The notes below the pieces were generated by a model, which saw only the letters and a list, made by a program, of their open reading frames with translations, was not told the DNA's origin and ran no database searches. Both the position numbers and the translations under genes were made by a program. Shown here piece by piece: positions 1 to 8,462 of a stretch of 64,000 nt of DNA. The stretch covers positions 19,708 to 83,707 of the forward strand of contig NZ_LZSV01000009.1 in assembly GCF_001665605.1 (NCBI RefSeq), written 5' to 3'. The DNA comes from Mycobacterium sp. 852014-50255_SCH5639931 (GTDB lineage: Bacteria; Actinomycetota; Actinomycetes; Mycobacteriales; Mycobacteriaceae). The number at the start of each line of letters is the position of its first letter. Position 1 is the first letter of the stretch.

Positions 1-61
1 AAGGGCCGAAAGGGTTTTGGCTCTTTGCGTTTCGCAATGCACTGAAACTGCTGCACGAAGG

Positions 62-2683
62 TCAGGGATGAAGTCGCTCCCGAACCCGTCCTGGGCGTGC
101 TTTCGAGGACGCCCGCGGCTGTCGGCGATGCGACCGCCGGTACTTGTCGAGCGCGTCGACGCCGAACAGGATCGGAACCGCGGCCAGGGCGACGGCCCAG
201 CCCCACAGGGGTGGATTCCATTGACCGAGCAACCGTGCGATGGGTGGCACCCACAGTTCGACAAGTGAAAAGGCCAGCCCGATGAACGCCGCGGGCACCA
301 GGAGCCGGTTGGTGACCCAGCCCAGCGCTCCCGGCCAGCGCGATGAGGACCGGCACGCGAAGACGTTGGCGGTCTGGGCGAAGACGACGGTGATGAATGC
401 CGCGCCTGATGCCATTGCCAGGTTGTGCCCAGTCGGGAACGGGTTTGCGGGACGCCAGCCGAGCGCCATCAGGGACACCACGAAGGCGGTGAGCGAGACG
501 ACGGCTTCGAGCGGTCCCAGCACCCCGAAGGCCCGGCGCAGCACCGTGCGATTCATTAACCGGCCGTGAACCGGGGGTCCCTCGAGCAGGTGCTTCGCGG
601 GCGGCTCGGCACCGAGTGCGACCGCCGACAAGGTGTCGGTGCCGATGTCGAGCGCGATGATCTGCAGAACACCCAGCGCGAGAGGGAACTGGCCGCCCGA
701 AAGCGCCCAGACCAGGAAAGGTGCCAGCTCGGCAACATTGTCGGTCAGGTGGTACGTCAGGAACCGGCGGATGTTGACAAACGTGGCGCGTCCTTGCTCG
801 ATGCCGGCCACAATGCCGGCGAAGGAGTCGTCGAGCAGAACCAGGTCGGCCGCCTCGCGTGCGACGTCGGTGCCGGAGCGGCCCATCGCCACACCGATGT
901 CCGACTCGTGCAGTGCCGGCGCGTCGTTGACTCCGTCGCCGGTCATCGCCACCACGTGGCCCCGGGAGCGAAGGGCACGGGCGATGCGGAGTTTGTCCTC
1001 GGGACAGACCCGAGCGATCACCACCCCGTCGTGGTCGAGGACAGCGGCGAGATGCTGCTCGTCCTCCGGTAAATCCGCTCCCAACAGCACGGCAGAGTCG
1101 GCGGACCGTAGCCGCACCTCGTTGCCGATGGCCGTGGCGGTGGCCGGATGATCACCGGTCACCATCGCCACCTTGACACCCGCCTTGCGGCACGCGTCGA
1201 GGGATGTGGAGATGTCTTCACGCGGCGGATCCTCGAGCGCCACCAGGCCGAGCAGGCGCAACCCCTGGTCGCATTCCTGCTGGTCCCGGGGTGTACGACC
1301 GTTCCTCGGGCACGCGGCGACGGCGAGTACTCGAAGCCCCCGGGCGGTCAGGGTGTCCACGGCTTGGTGCGCCGCCGGGTCGTCACCGCAGAGCGGAAGC
1401 ACGGCGTCCGGCGCCCCCTTGACAACGATCTCGTCGGCCAGCGCGACAGCCATGCGGCGCAGCCGGGGATCGAAGGGGAACCGCAGCTCGGCGTGGGCGG
1501 TACGACGGTCGTCGACGGTGTCGATGCCCAGTCGTCGGGCGAAGGTATCGAGGGCAGCCTCCATCGGGTCGCCGTGGGCCCGCCACTGCCCGTCGACTTC
1601 TTCGGCGTATCCAGTGGAGCAGCGTTCCCCGGCCAGGGCGAGCCGGCGAATGGGCTCCTCCGCGATCGGCGAGGACCACGTGAGCCGCGCTGTGGGCCCG
1701 TAGCCGGCGCCGTCGATGGCCAACGAGCCGGCCGGCGACCACGCTTCGACCACCGTCATCTGGTTGCGAGTGAGGGTTCCCGTCTTGTCGGTGCAGATGA
1801 ACGTCGTGGACCCGAGCGTCTCGACGGCCTCGAGGTTGCGGACCAGGATCTGTCGCTTCGCCATCTGCTCCGAGCCCCAGGCGAGGGACAACGTCACGGT
1901 GGGCAGCAGCGCCTCCGGGACCAGGGCGACCGTGACCCCGATCGCGAACACGAAGGCCTGCTGGATCGGGTTGCCCACGAGCACAGAGACGAGCAGGAAC
2001 AGCACACCCACACCGATTGCGATCGCTGCGATGAGGCGGACGACACCACGCAAACCGCGGGTCAGTGGCGTGTCAGGCTTCCTGGTGGAGGTTGTCAGCC
2101 GGGTGATGCCGGCCAGGCGGGTCTGTTGGCCTATAGCGGTGACCAGGGCACGCGAATCTCCTTCCACCACAAAAGTGCCCGCGAACAGGGGCTCGCTTGC
2201 TGCGACTGCGCCGGCCTCGCTCTCGCCGGTGAGCATGGACGAGTCGACCAGCAACCGGTGCTGGCTGAGCACCACCGCGTCGGCGGGAACGCGGTCGCCG
2301 CTTTCGAGTAGCAGCACATCGTCGACGACTACGTCCTCGGCCTCGATCACCCGCCGAGCGCCGTCACGCAAGACCGTGACCCGCGTCGGCAACATCTCTT
2401 GGAGCCGATCGGCGGCCCGGTCTGCCCGCGCTTCTTGGATCAAGGAGAAGACCCCGTTCAGCACGATTACCGCGACGATGGCGATGCTGAGTTGCGGCAG
2501 CTTCGCCAGGAAGGCGAGCACTGCGGCCGCCCAGAGCAGCAGGGCGAAAAAGTGCGTCAGCTCCCCGAGCAGCCGGCGAGCGATCGACGGCCGCCTCGCC
2601 GCGGGGAGCTTGTTGGCACCGCCCTCCGCGCGCCGCTCGGTCGCCTCGGCGGTCGTCAGGCCGTACGCCATGACGTCGGCCAT
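62..2683 (-). CDS. P-type cation-transporting ATPase (P2-like)
   Basis: An 873-residue membrane pump that would move a cation across the plasma membrane using ATP. Visible in order: N-terminal cation-ATPase domain, actuator motif TGES, the PEALLPTVTL membrane motif, the phosphorylation site CTDKTGTLT, the hinge motif GDGVNDAPAL and a C-terminal block of hydrophobic segments. The PEALLP signature points to the P2 (Ca2+ or Na+/K+ like) branch rather than to heavy-metal P1B pumps; no N-terminal metal-binding domain is seen. The start chosen is ATG at 2683 because GGAGAGGAG stands just before it; the frame stays open to 2815. Substrate ion cannot be told from sequence. Monocistronic; the end lies 61 bp from the window edge. 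Confidence 0.9.
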   Translation of the reverse strand: MADVMAYGLTTAEATERRAEGGANKLPAARRPSIARRLLGELTHFFALLLWAAAVLAFLAKLPQLSIAIVAVIVLNGVFSLIQEARADRAADRLQEMLPTRVTVLRDGARRVIEAEDVVVDDVLLLESGDRVPADAVVLSQHRLLVDSSMLTGESEAGAVAASEPLFAGTFVVEGDSRALVTAIGQQTRLAGITRLTTSTRKPDTPLTRGLRGVVRLIAAIAIGVGVLFLLVSVLVGNPIQQAFVFAIGVTVALVPEALLPTVTLSLAWGSEQMAKRQILVRNLEAVETLGSTTFICTDKTGTLTRNQMTVVEAWSPAGSLAIDGAGYGPTARLTWSSPIAEEPIRRLALAGERCSTGYAEEVDGQWRAHGDPMEAALDTFARRLGIDTVDDRRTAHAELRFPFDPRLRRMAVALADEIVVKGAPDAVLPLCGDDPAAHQAVDTLTARGLRVLAVAACPRNGRTPRDQQECDQGLRLLGLVALEDPPREDISTSLDACRKAGVKVAMVTGDHPATATAIGNEVRLRSADSAVLLGADLPEDEQHLAAVLDHDGVVIARVCPEDKLRIARALRSRGHVVAMTGDGVNDAPALHESDIGVAMGRSGTDVAREAADLVLLDDSFAGIVAGIEQGRATFVNIRRFLTYHLTDNVAELAPFLVWALSGGQFPLALGVLQIIALDIGTDTLSAVALGAEPPAKHLLEGPPVHGRLMNRTVLRRAFGVLGPLEAVVSLTAFVVSLMALGWRPANPFPTGHNLAMASGAAFITVVFAQTANVFACRSSSRWPGALGWVTNRLLVPAAFIGLAFSLVELWVPPIARLLGQWNPPLWGWAVALAAVPILFGVDALDKYRRSHRRQPRASSKARPGRVRERLHP

Positions 2684-2759
2684 GGCTCTCCTCTCCGCTG
2701 AGCGCGACGCGTGATCTCTCGGCGGCGATGGCAAGTGCTCTTGCAGGGACCCCTCACAA

Positions 2760-2781
2760 TTCGTCGCCGGCAACCGACGAA
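2760..2781. promoter_or_regulatory. Inverted repeat upstream of the P-type ATPase
   Basis: TTCGTCG and CGACGAA arms (7 bp each) are separated by 8 bp, about 80 bp upstream of the ATPase start. A TATA-like stretch follows on the ATPase strand side. It could be an operator for a metal or stress regulator, but no known box is matched and no regulator gene is next to it. Confidence 0.3.
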
Positions 2782-2889
2782 ATGCTATAACCGGCGCGGT
2801 CGAATGGCCGAACACCTGATCTGCCCGGGATCCCGCCCGACGGACATAGACGTCGGCGTTCGGCTACCGTTTCCTACGGAACATCGCTA

Positions 2890-2963
2890 GGGGCGGTAGC
2901 TCAGTTGGTTAGAGCCGCGGACTCATAATCCGTTGGTCGCGGGTTCGAGCCCCGCCCGCCCCA
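2890..2963 (+). tRNA. tRNA with CAT anticodon (Met; Ile2 not excluded)
   Basis: A full cloverleaf can be drawn: acceptor GGGGCGG (2890-2896) pairs with CCGCCCC (2956-2962), D arm GCTC/GAGC, anticodon stem GCGGA/TCCGT with loop CTCATAA giving anticodon CAT at 2924-2926, and T arm with TTCGAGC loop. CCA is not encoded. CAT may be elongator Met or, if the first base becomes lysidine, Ile for AUA codons. The 3' half of the gene is repeated at 6444-6489, marking it as an integration site. Confidence 0.93.
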
Positions 2964-2964
2964 C
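2919..2964 (+). repeat. Left attachment site (attL), within the tRNA
   Basis: 46-bp copy covering the anticodon arm, T arm and acceptor 3' strand of the tRNA. It is identical to 6444-6489; the base before it differs (C at 2918, G at 6443). Confidence 0.85.
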
Positions 2965-3022
2965 GTTAAACATCCCGGTCAGAGGCGATATTGCCCGACT
3001 GTGGCCACGCAGGGAACACCGA

Positions 3023-3043
3023 TTTACCGGCGCTTTACCGGCG
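3023..3043 (+). repeat. Two TTTACCGGCG repeats, 11 bp apart
   Basis: TTTACCGGCG occurs at 3023-3032 and 3034-3043, so the copies are exactly one helical turn apart, about 60 bp inside attL. A third exact copy is near attR (6304-6313). Such phased repeats near both ends of an integrating element are typical of arm-type integrase-binding sites; the assignment is inference. Confidence 0.5.
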
Positions 3044-3249
3044 GGCAGGAGAGCGCGTTGGCGGCGAGCGAGCAGCGGCCCCCCCTGGGGGGATAAGGAC
3101 GGGTTTTAGATAGACGCGCAGCTCTATCTGCCGAACCAGCTCCCATACCGCCGATACGCTCGCACCGTGGCCGCCGTTGGCGATTGGGAAATCACGCATG
3201 AGGGTCGGCGATTACCCCGCGCGACTGTGAGCAGTTCCTCGCCGCGCTC

Positions 3250-4152
3250 GTGGGACGCGGGTTAACCCCGGCCACGCTGAAGCACCATTGGTCGGTGCTT
3301 CGTAACGTGTTCGTGTACGCCCTGCGCCATAGGGCGATCACGGCTAAGCCTGTTGACGGCGTGGACTTCTCGGCCAACAGCGCCGAGCGCCGCAACCGTC
3401 GCCACCACCCGCTAACCGCCGAACAGGTTGCCGCCGTAGCGAACAGCATTGGCGAGCGGTACCCAGTGTATGAGCTGATGACCTACTTCGCCGCGTACAC
3501 CGGCCTCCGCGCGGAGGAGCTGGCGGGGTTGGAGGTTGGTGACCTCGTGTTCGCGCCGGGGCCGAGTTGCACCGTCCATGTGCGCCGCGCTAAGAAGCGA
3601 CAAGCAGGGGAGTGGACCACCGACACACTCAAGAGCGCGCGGAGCCGCCGCGATGTGGCCTTACCGCCCTGGCTAGCCGCGAAACTTGTGGATTACCTGG
3701 CTAATACGCACCCGCGGGGTACGGAAGCCCTTGCGCCGCTGTGGCCTAACCGGGCGCTGGGTGGGGCGCGGCGACGTGGTTGTAAAGCTGTTGCGCCCCT
3801 GGACTTTACGGAGCCGTGCGATATGGGCGCGTACTACAAGAACCTGCTGAAGCCCGCGCTGGAGGCAGTAGGACTGCCCGCGAGCAGGCCCGCCACCGCC
3901 GACACGCCGGCAGTCGAAGGTGTGCGGCTGCATGACCTTAGGCATACGTTCGCGGTACTACAGCTATCGGCGGGTGTCCACTTCATGCAGGTTAGCCAGT
4001 GGCTAGGGCGCGCCACGTACTCGCTGACGCTGGACGTGTACGGCGGCTATATACCCACGGAGGATGGCGGCGCGGCGAACAACCTACCGGAGCCGACCGC
4101 CCCCGCGAAGCCTACCGAGGCCGTGAGCAACGTTGTCAGGTTGTTTGGTTGA
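3250..4152 (+). CDS. Tyrosine recombinase / phage-type integrase, N-terminus disrupted
   Basis: The protein carries the catalytic set of tyrosine recombinases: Arg in TGLRAEELAGL, the HDLRHTF box, a Trp/His position in VSQWLGRATY and the nucleophile Tyr in LTLDVYGGY. It would cut and join DNA at the tRNA attachment site. From GTG at 3250 it has 300 residues, short for the family. The core-binding domain clearly begins earlier: this frame is open from 3202 and reads ITPRDCEQFLAALV, while the missing upstream part (LPNQLPYRRYA ... VGDWEITHEGR) lies in another frame from 3110. A single indel near 3200-3210 would join them. The arm-binding N-terminus is absent. So it is probably a frameshifted, perhaps inactive, integrase. 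It ends 12 bp from the convergent P450. Confidence 0.8.
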   Translation: MGRGLTPATLKHHWSVLRNVFVYALRHRAITAKPVDGVDFSANSAERRNRRHHPLTAEQVAAVANSIGERYPVYELMTYFAAYTGLRAEELAGLEVGDLVFAPGPSCTVHVRRAKKRQAGEWTTDTLKSARSRRDVALPPWLAAKLVDYLANTHPRGTEALAPLWPNRALGGARRRGCKAVAPLDFTEPCDMGAYYKNLLKPALEAVGLPASRPATADTPAVEGVRLHDLRHTFAVLQLSAGVHFMQVSQWLGRATYSLTLDVYGGYIPTEDGGAANNLPEPTAPAKPTEAVSNVVRLFG

Positions 4153-4164
4153 GCTCCAGACGAA

Positions 4165-5478
4165 TTAATTGCGGGCGCCCGCGCGTGTGTGGAGAACGAT
4201 GGGTAGATGCGTGGGGCCGCGCAGTGAGCTGTTGGTTGACCACTTCGTAGATCCGGTAGCGGAGATTCGTGAGACGCGGTTGACGAGTTCTCGGAGAACG
4301 GCGTGAGCTTCCATTCGCGCCAATGGGGCGCCCAGGCACAGATGCGGGCCGTAGCCGAACGCGACGTGTGTTCGCGGGTCGCGGTCGGCACGGAACGTAT
4401 TGGGATCGTCGAAGGCTAGCGGATCACGGTTGGCCGCCCCCAATGAGATCAGCAGCCGAGAACCTGTCGGAATAGTGACCTCTCCGACTTGGTGCGGAGC
4501 GCGCGTGTACCGGTAAACGTGCTGAACTGGGCTCGTGTAGCGAAGGTGCTCCTCAACGGCCTGTGGGATGAGTTCGGGGTGGGCGCGGATCATGTCGTAC
4601 TGATCAGGAAATCGAGCGTAGGTGTCGATCATTCCCCCGAGGAGATTGGTGGTGGTTTCGTTGCCGGCGACCAACAACGTGATGGCGATGTAGAACAGTT
4701 GGTCGTCGGTCAGGCCGCCGTCGGTGCGATGCTCCAGTAGTCGCCCGAAGACGGTGTTGGAACCCTTCAACTCCCCGGCCGCCAGATGCGCTTTGAAGTA
4801 GCGGCGCAACGCCACTGCGGCGCGCATCGCTCGCGCCCCGTTGACGACACCGTTCGGCGTCGGTGTGACATTGAGGAATTGGCAGCATTCGTCAGTCCAG
4901 TGGCGAAATTCGGCAACATCGGCTTCTGGGACGCCGAGCATCGCGGCGATCACCCTAACCGGCAGCGGCACAGCCAACCGCGTCACTGCGTCTTCGCCGG
5001 GATTGTTGATCATCTCGTCAACGAGTTCAGCGGCAAGCCTGTCGATGATGGCGCGCCAATTGTCCAGCGCGCCTTTGGTGAAGGCTGGCTGCACTTGTCT
5101 GCGTAGTCGGCTGTGCTCGTCGTCGTCGGTGATTACAACGAGGGCGGCGACCATCCGTACCCGCGTGACCCCCTGGCTGCTGGTGACTTGGTCGGTCGCG
5201 CGCAAGGCTGCCCGAACGTCATCGAGGCGGTGCAGTATCCACGTCGCCCGGCGAGGGTTGTAATGCACACGTCCGCCCCGGTGCAGCGCGTCGTATGCAG
5301 CGTAGGGCTGCGCTGCGATGGATGGGTCCAGCGGATCGTAGTCAGTGTTGACCGCGCCGGTCCAGGCACTGTACCCACGACGACGCACCTGTACAGCCGC
5401 AGCGACGTTCAACCGGCCCGCCGCAAACACCGGAGCCAGCAACGAAGTTGCACCGCGAGCGGTCTGCGCGATGGTCAT
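4165..5478 (-). CDS. Cytochrome P450 (island cargo)
   Basis: 437 residues, the usual length for a soluble bacterial class I P450, which hydroxylates a small hydrophobic substrate with electrons from a ferredoxin. Motifs: I-helix LVAGNETTTN, K-helix ExxR in EEHLRYT, and the heme loop FGYGPHLCLGAP with the Cys ligand. The start at ATG 5478 is preferred because GAGAAGGG precedes it; the frame is open further upstream to 5649 without P450-like sequence. It is divergent from the TetR gene at 5700, so that regulator is the natural candidate to control it. No ferredoxin lies in the island; it would borrow one from the host. Substrate unknown. Confidence 0.9.
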   Translation of the reverse strand: MTIAQTARGATSLLAPVFAAGRLNVAAAVQVRRRGYSAWTGAVNTDYDPLDPSIAAQPYAAYDALHRGGRVHYNPRRATWILHRLDDVRAALRATDQVTSSQGVTRVRMVAALVVITDDDEHSRLRRQVQPAFTKGALDNWRAIIDRLAAELVDEMINNPGEDAVTRLAVPLPVRVIAAMLGVPEADVAEFRHWTDECCQFLNVTPTPNGVVNGARAMRAAVALRRYFKAHLAAGELKGSNTVFGRLLEHRTDGGLTDDQLFYIAITLLVAGNETTTNLLGGMIDTYARFPDQYDMIRAHPELIPQAVEEHLRYTSPVQHVYRYTRAPHQVGEVTIPTGSRLLISLGAANRDPLAFDDPNTFRADRDPRTHVAFGYGPHLCLGAPLARMEAHAVLRELVNRVSRISATGSTKWSTNSSLRGPTHLPIVLHTRAGARN

Positions 5479-5652
5479 GAGGCACGCCCTTCTCGAGACA
5501 ATAACTTTGAGAGTCGCCAGTACTCTCGAAGCCGTCAACGACTCACGCCGAAGTTGAAAGCTCCGGCAGACGTTCACGGTGACCACACCCCGAATCAACT
5601 GGTCCCGACCTGCACATTGTTGCGAGACAAATGCTAAAGAGTGTCTCACGGT

Positions 5653-5675
5653 GATAGAACTGATTTTTCTCTATC
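5653..5675. promoter_or_regulatory. Inverted repeat in the P450 / TetR divergent promoter
   Basis: GATAGA at 5653-5658 and TCTATC at 5670-5675 form a 6-11-6 inverted repeat in the AT-rich part of the intergenic region, just before the TetR start. It is a plausible TetR operator, though the long spacer is unusual for that family. Confidence 0.3.
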
Positions 5676-5699
5676 TCATGGGTCAGGAAGCGAGGCGTG

Positions 5700-6290
5700 A
5701 TGGCGCCGAAGGATTGGGTTCTTGGTGTGGATCGCAGCGCCGAGGCGCTTGATCGGATCCTTGCCGCGGCCTCCGAAATCGTGTCGCGCGAGGGATTCGA
5801 TGCATTCACCATCGACGCTCTGGCGGCGAAGCTGCATTGCTCGCCCGCAACGATCTATCGCCGCGCGGGTGGCAAAGCGGCGATCATCGAACGCCTCATA
5901 TCCATGTTTGCCGATCGCATCATCCGCCTGATGCATCGCGAGATAGACGGGCTGGAGGGAACGGAGCGCATCGCCACCGCCATTCTCGTCGGGTTGGATT
6001 ACATGCGCGCGGAACCGCTCGGAAAGCTGATCATGGGAGTGACTCGACCAGATCAAGACAGCCGGGCGGTCACGGCTTCACCGCTTGTCGCCAAGATCAC
6101 CGAAGAAATGATCGGACACCACGATCCTCTTGCAGCGCAATGGGTCATCCGCGCCACCTTCTCCCTGTGGTACTGGCCGGTCAAAGACAAAGAAATCGAG
6201 CGCGAAATAGTGAATCGGTTCGTCGGACCGTCCGTAACGCAGGGTCTCCTTCAAGGTGCGCCAGCGACGGGCGGCGATGGAGCGATGTAG
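5700..6290 (+). CDS. TetR-family transcriptional regulator (island cargo)
   Basis: About 196 residues. Residues 10-60 form the TetR helix-turn-helix: ILAAASEIVSREGFDAFTI followed by ALAAKLHCSPATIYRR and the GGKAAIIERL end helix. The C-terminal half would bind a ligand. A GTG three bases earlier (5697) is an equally possible start. It is divergent from the P450 and is its likely repressor; together the two genes form the whole recognisable cargo of the tRNA island. Confidence 0.85.
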   Translation: MAPKDWVLGVDRSAEALDRILAAASEIVSREGFDAFTIDALAAKLHCSPATIYRRAGGKAAIIERLISMFADRIIRLMHREIDGLEGTERIATAILVGLDYMRAEPLGKLIMGVTRPDQDSRAVTASPLVAKITEEMIGHHDPLAAQWVIRATFSLWYWPVKDKEIEREIVNRFVGPSVTQGLLQGAPATGGDGAM

Positions 6291-6303
6291 CTGATACCGG
6301 CGT

Positions 6304-6361
6304 TTTACCGGCGACCGGGGGCGTTTTGTAGCCGTACCGAAGCCGTACCGCGCACGTACCG
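6304..6361 (+). repeat. ACCG repeats with 11-bp phasing near attR
   Basis: TTTACCGGCG at 6304-6313 matches the left-end repeats. GTACCG then occurs at 6334, 6345 and 6356, exactly 11 bp apart. These lie 80-140 bp inside attR and may be the second arm of integrase-binding sites. Confidence 0.5.
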
Positions 6362-6443
6362 GCAACCCTCCAAAGTGGTCTCTAGCAGGCAATTCAAGGT
6401 CCTTCAGCTAACCGTTTCGCCTGGTCGTTCGCGCGCAGAATAG

Positions 6444-6489
6444 GGACTCATAATCCGTTGGTCGCGGGTTCGAGCCCCGCCCGCCCCAC
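6444..6489 (+). repeat. Right attachment site (attR)
   Basis: 46-bp perfect duplicate of the tRNA 3' part at 2919-2964. No acceptor 5' strand or D arm is found before it, so it is not a second tRNA gene. Confidence 0.85.
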
Positions 6490-6554
6490 CTTAAGAATCC
6501 TGTTCGGCTCCAGTGAGGTGGCTAGGAGGTCTACCGATAAGAGGCGAACGGTGG

Positions 6555-6950
6555 TCACTGCGTGGAATTGACTTTGGTCAACACCAGCGCCGCTTCGTTG
6601 TACGGAAACAGGCGGTAGAACACACCAGATGGCCCTGTAACGAGCGTTGCGGCCTCAGCCTTACTCAAGAGGCGGGGATTGGCTAGCGCGATACTCTTGC
6701 CGCGCTTGTGCAGCACCGCCTGTCCACCGGCGAATACATTCTGCAACCAGTCCGATTTCAGCCCGTACCCGATGAGAACGACGAAGCCGTCGCGGATGGG
6801 AAAAACCAACAGCGGCGTTCGATAACGCTTGCCTGATTTGCGTCCGACATGTTCGAGTGTCCCTTGGCCTGGAAGCCATGGCGTGATCGACCGAGCCGCT
6901 GGATTGGTGACTCGACGATTGAAGTTTGCGACGGCCCTTGGCACCCGCAT
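6555..6950 (-). CDS. F420-type nitroreductase-like (DUF385) oxidoreductase
   Basis: 131 residues of the deazaflavin-dependent nitroreductase family, small split-barrel proteins that bind cofactor F420 in actinobacteria. The family core is visible in LEHVGRKSGKRYRTPLLVF, followed by a glycine-rich SDWLQNV segment. It has a close paralog in this window at 46169-46564: both begin MRVPRAVA and share GRKSG, RYRTPLLVF and FYRLFPYNEAALVLTK. The substrate is unknown. It lies just outside the right end of the tRNA island. Confidence 0.82.
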   Translation of the reverse strand: MRVPRAVANFNRRVTNPAARSITPWLPGQGTLEHVGRKSGKRYRTPLLVFPIRDGFVVLIGYGLKSDWLQNVFAGGQAVLHKRGKSIALANPRLLSKAEAATLVTGPSGVFYRLFPYNEAALVLTKVNSTQ

Positions 6951-7002
6951 GGATCCCCCTCGTTCACAACCAAGCTCGAAATGACCAGTATCCGTTGGAA
7001 CG

Positions 7003-7920
7003 CTACGGCCCGGAGCGGATCGCTGTTACCAGCGAACTAGCTGGCGCGATGTCGCGGAGGTCCGGTGGGATCGGCCTGCCGAGGCGCGACATCATTTCGC
7101 GGCTGTCTAGGGAATCCACCCTCCATCCGTGCTGGGACAGCCATGATGCCGTATCGCTCGCATCGTGGTTCTTGATGAAGGCCGTTACGTCCACGTCTAC
7201 GCCCAGTGCGTCGTCTATCTCGGCTGCTCCGTCGCGCCAAGTGCTCAGCCGTTTGTCGCCAAAATGCATTGTCGAGTGGTGATAGACCTCGGCGGCCAGC
7301 CGGCTACCCGGTGCGCTTAGCGCAGTGAGCGCGTCGAAGAGCGCGTTGTGCTCGGTTGACGATATGTAGGGCAGTAGGCCCTCGACGAGCCAGGCGGTCG
7401 GAAGCGACTTGTCCCATCCCGCCTCCATCAAACTCAGCGGCCAACGCTCATCGCGCAGATCGACAGGAACCGCGCACAGGTCGGCCAGCGGAGTAGCTCC
7501 ATGCGCTGTTAGGGCGGCGTCCTTGAACACCTGGACTGCGGGCTGGTCGATTTCGTACACACGCTTGCCGGTGAGAGGGACTAAGCGATAGGCACGGGCG
7601 TCGAGGCCGGCAGCGAGGATGACGAATTGGCTGACTCCTAAACTCGCTGCGTCAGCACAGAACTCGTCGAAGAAGACCGTCCGTGTGGCGACGTACTCCC
7701 GGCCCGTTCGCGCGACCCGCCGCCCCACATCATCCTCCGCGCCCATCCACGAAAGGTCCCCACACGCGATCCGTTGCCAACCCGGTTCATCGGCCGCCGC
7801 CACCAACACCGCCGCAAACTCGTCGTGGATCAACGGGTCATCTTGTGCTGTTTCTGCTGCCCGTTGGGCAGCGACTGCAAGCGCCGTTGATCCCAGATCG
7901 GTGGTGATGTCCCAAGTCAT
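7003..7920 (-). CDS. SAM-dependent methyltransferase, LCM-like mycobacterial family
   Basis: 305 residues of the mycobacterial class I methyltransferase family related to leucine carboxyl methyltransferases. Seen: N-terminal DDPLIHDEFAAVLV and SWMGAEDDV, the SAM-binding loop VILAAGLDARAYRL, then YEIDQPAV and WLVEGLLPYI. Its ATG overlaps the stop of the upstream SnoaL-like gene by 4 bp, so the two are translationally coupled. The methyl acceptor is unknown. A decayed N-terminal fragment of the same family is at 32101-32289. Confidence 0.88.
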   Translation of the reverse strand: MTWDITTDLGSTALAVAAQRAAETAQDDPLIHDEFAAVLVAAADEPGWQRIACGDLSWMGAEDDVGRRVARTGREYVATRTVFFDEFCADAASLGVSQFVILAAGLDARAYRLVPLTGKRVYEIDQPAVQVFKDAALTAHGATPLADLCAVPVDLRDERWPLSLMEAGWDKSLPTAWLVEGLLPYISSTEHNALFDALTALSAPGSRLAAEVYHHSTMHFGDKRLSTWRDGAAEIDDALGVDVDVTAFIKNHDASDTASWLSQHGWRVDSLDSREMMSRLGRPIPPDLRDIAPASSLVTAIRSGP

Positions 7921-8330
7921 GCGGTCGCGGGCACCAGGGCGCTAATGTCCTCGCCCTGAAGGAGCTTCATCGTCAGATTCAGGTCGAAATAGTCGGTCCA
8001 GCGAGTGATCCGCCCATCGTCATCGACGACGAAGGTCCCCATTACCGGGATGGCCGGCTTGCTTCCGTCCGGAGCCTGGATGTAGTCCAGGCGTTCGGTG
8101 AGCACCACGGAACCCTCGCTGGCGAGGTTGACGATTTCGAAGGCGTAGGCGTCCGGGAACATCGCGAACTGGGCGGCGATGTTCTCCACGATGGCGTCTG
8201 GCCCGGTGAAGGCGGGCATTCCCACGTTCTGATAAATGGCCCCTTCGGCGAGGAAGGGACGCAACGCTTCGGCGTCCCGCTGCTCCATCAAGGCACAGAA
8301 GTCGCGGACTACATCGGCTGGCGAAGACAT
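7917..8330 (-). CDS. SnoaL-like / limonene-epoxide-hydrolase-fold protein
   Basis: 137 residues with the NTF2 fold used by limonene-1,2-epoxide hydrolases and SnoaL cyclases: VVRDFCALMEQRDAEALRP at the N-terminus, then FVVDDDGRITRWTDYFDL near the C-terminus. Whether it is hydrolase, isomerase or non-enzymatic cannot be told. It is the first gene of a two-gene operon with the methyltransferase. A decayed C-terminal copy lies at 34034-34168. Confidence 0.82.
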   Translation of the reverse strand: MSSPADVVRDFCALMEQRDAEALRPFLAEGAIYQNVGMPAFTGPDAIVENIAAQFAMFPDAYAFEIVNLASEGSVVLTERLDYIQAPDGSKPAIPVMGTFVVDDDGRITRWTDYFDLNLTMKLLQGEDISALVPATA

Positions 8331-8462
8331 GAGTGAAATCCCTTCATGGCGAGTGAGTGAATCAACTAGGGCATTACCTACAGGTGGTATGTGACATTCA
8401 GCGCCTTCTCTCTCCCGGTCGCGCGGGCTGGATACGATGCGGATTCGCCTTTGCCCAAAGAC

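Larger units (their letters stand above)
2919..6489 (+). mobile_element. Integrative island in the tRNA 3' end (about 3.5 kb)
   Basis: The last 46 bases of the tRNA region (2919-2964) recur without a mismatch at 6444-6489, and the next bases are also similar (gTTAA versus cTTAA). Between them lie a tyrosine integrase right next to the tRNA, a P450 and a TetR regulator. This is the standard layout of a tRNA-targeting island: the left repeat keeps the tRNA whole and the right repeat is the displaced original 3' end. No replication, transfer or excisionase gene is seen, so the element is either minimal or a remnant. Confidence 0.85.

Noticed and set aside
1148..2311. A 387-codon open frame opposite the P-type ATPase
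   Set aside because: The ATPase strand has all catalytic motifs; the opposite translation is low-complexity and shows no domain.
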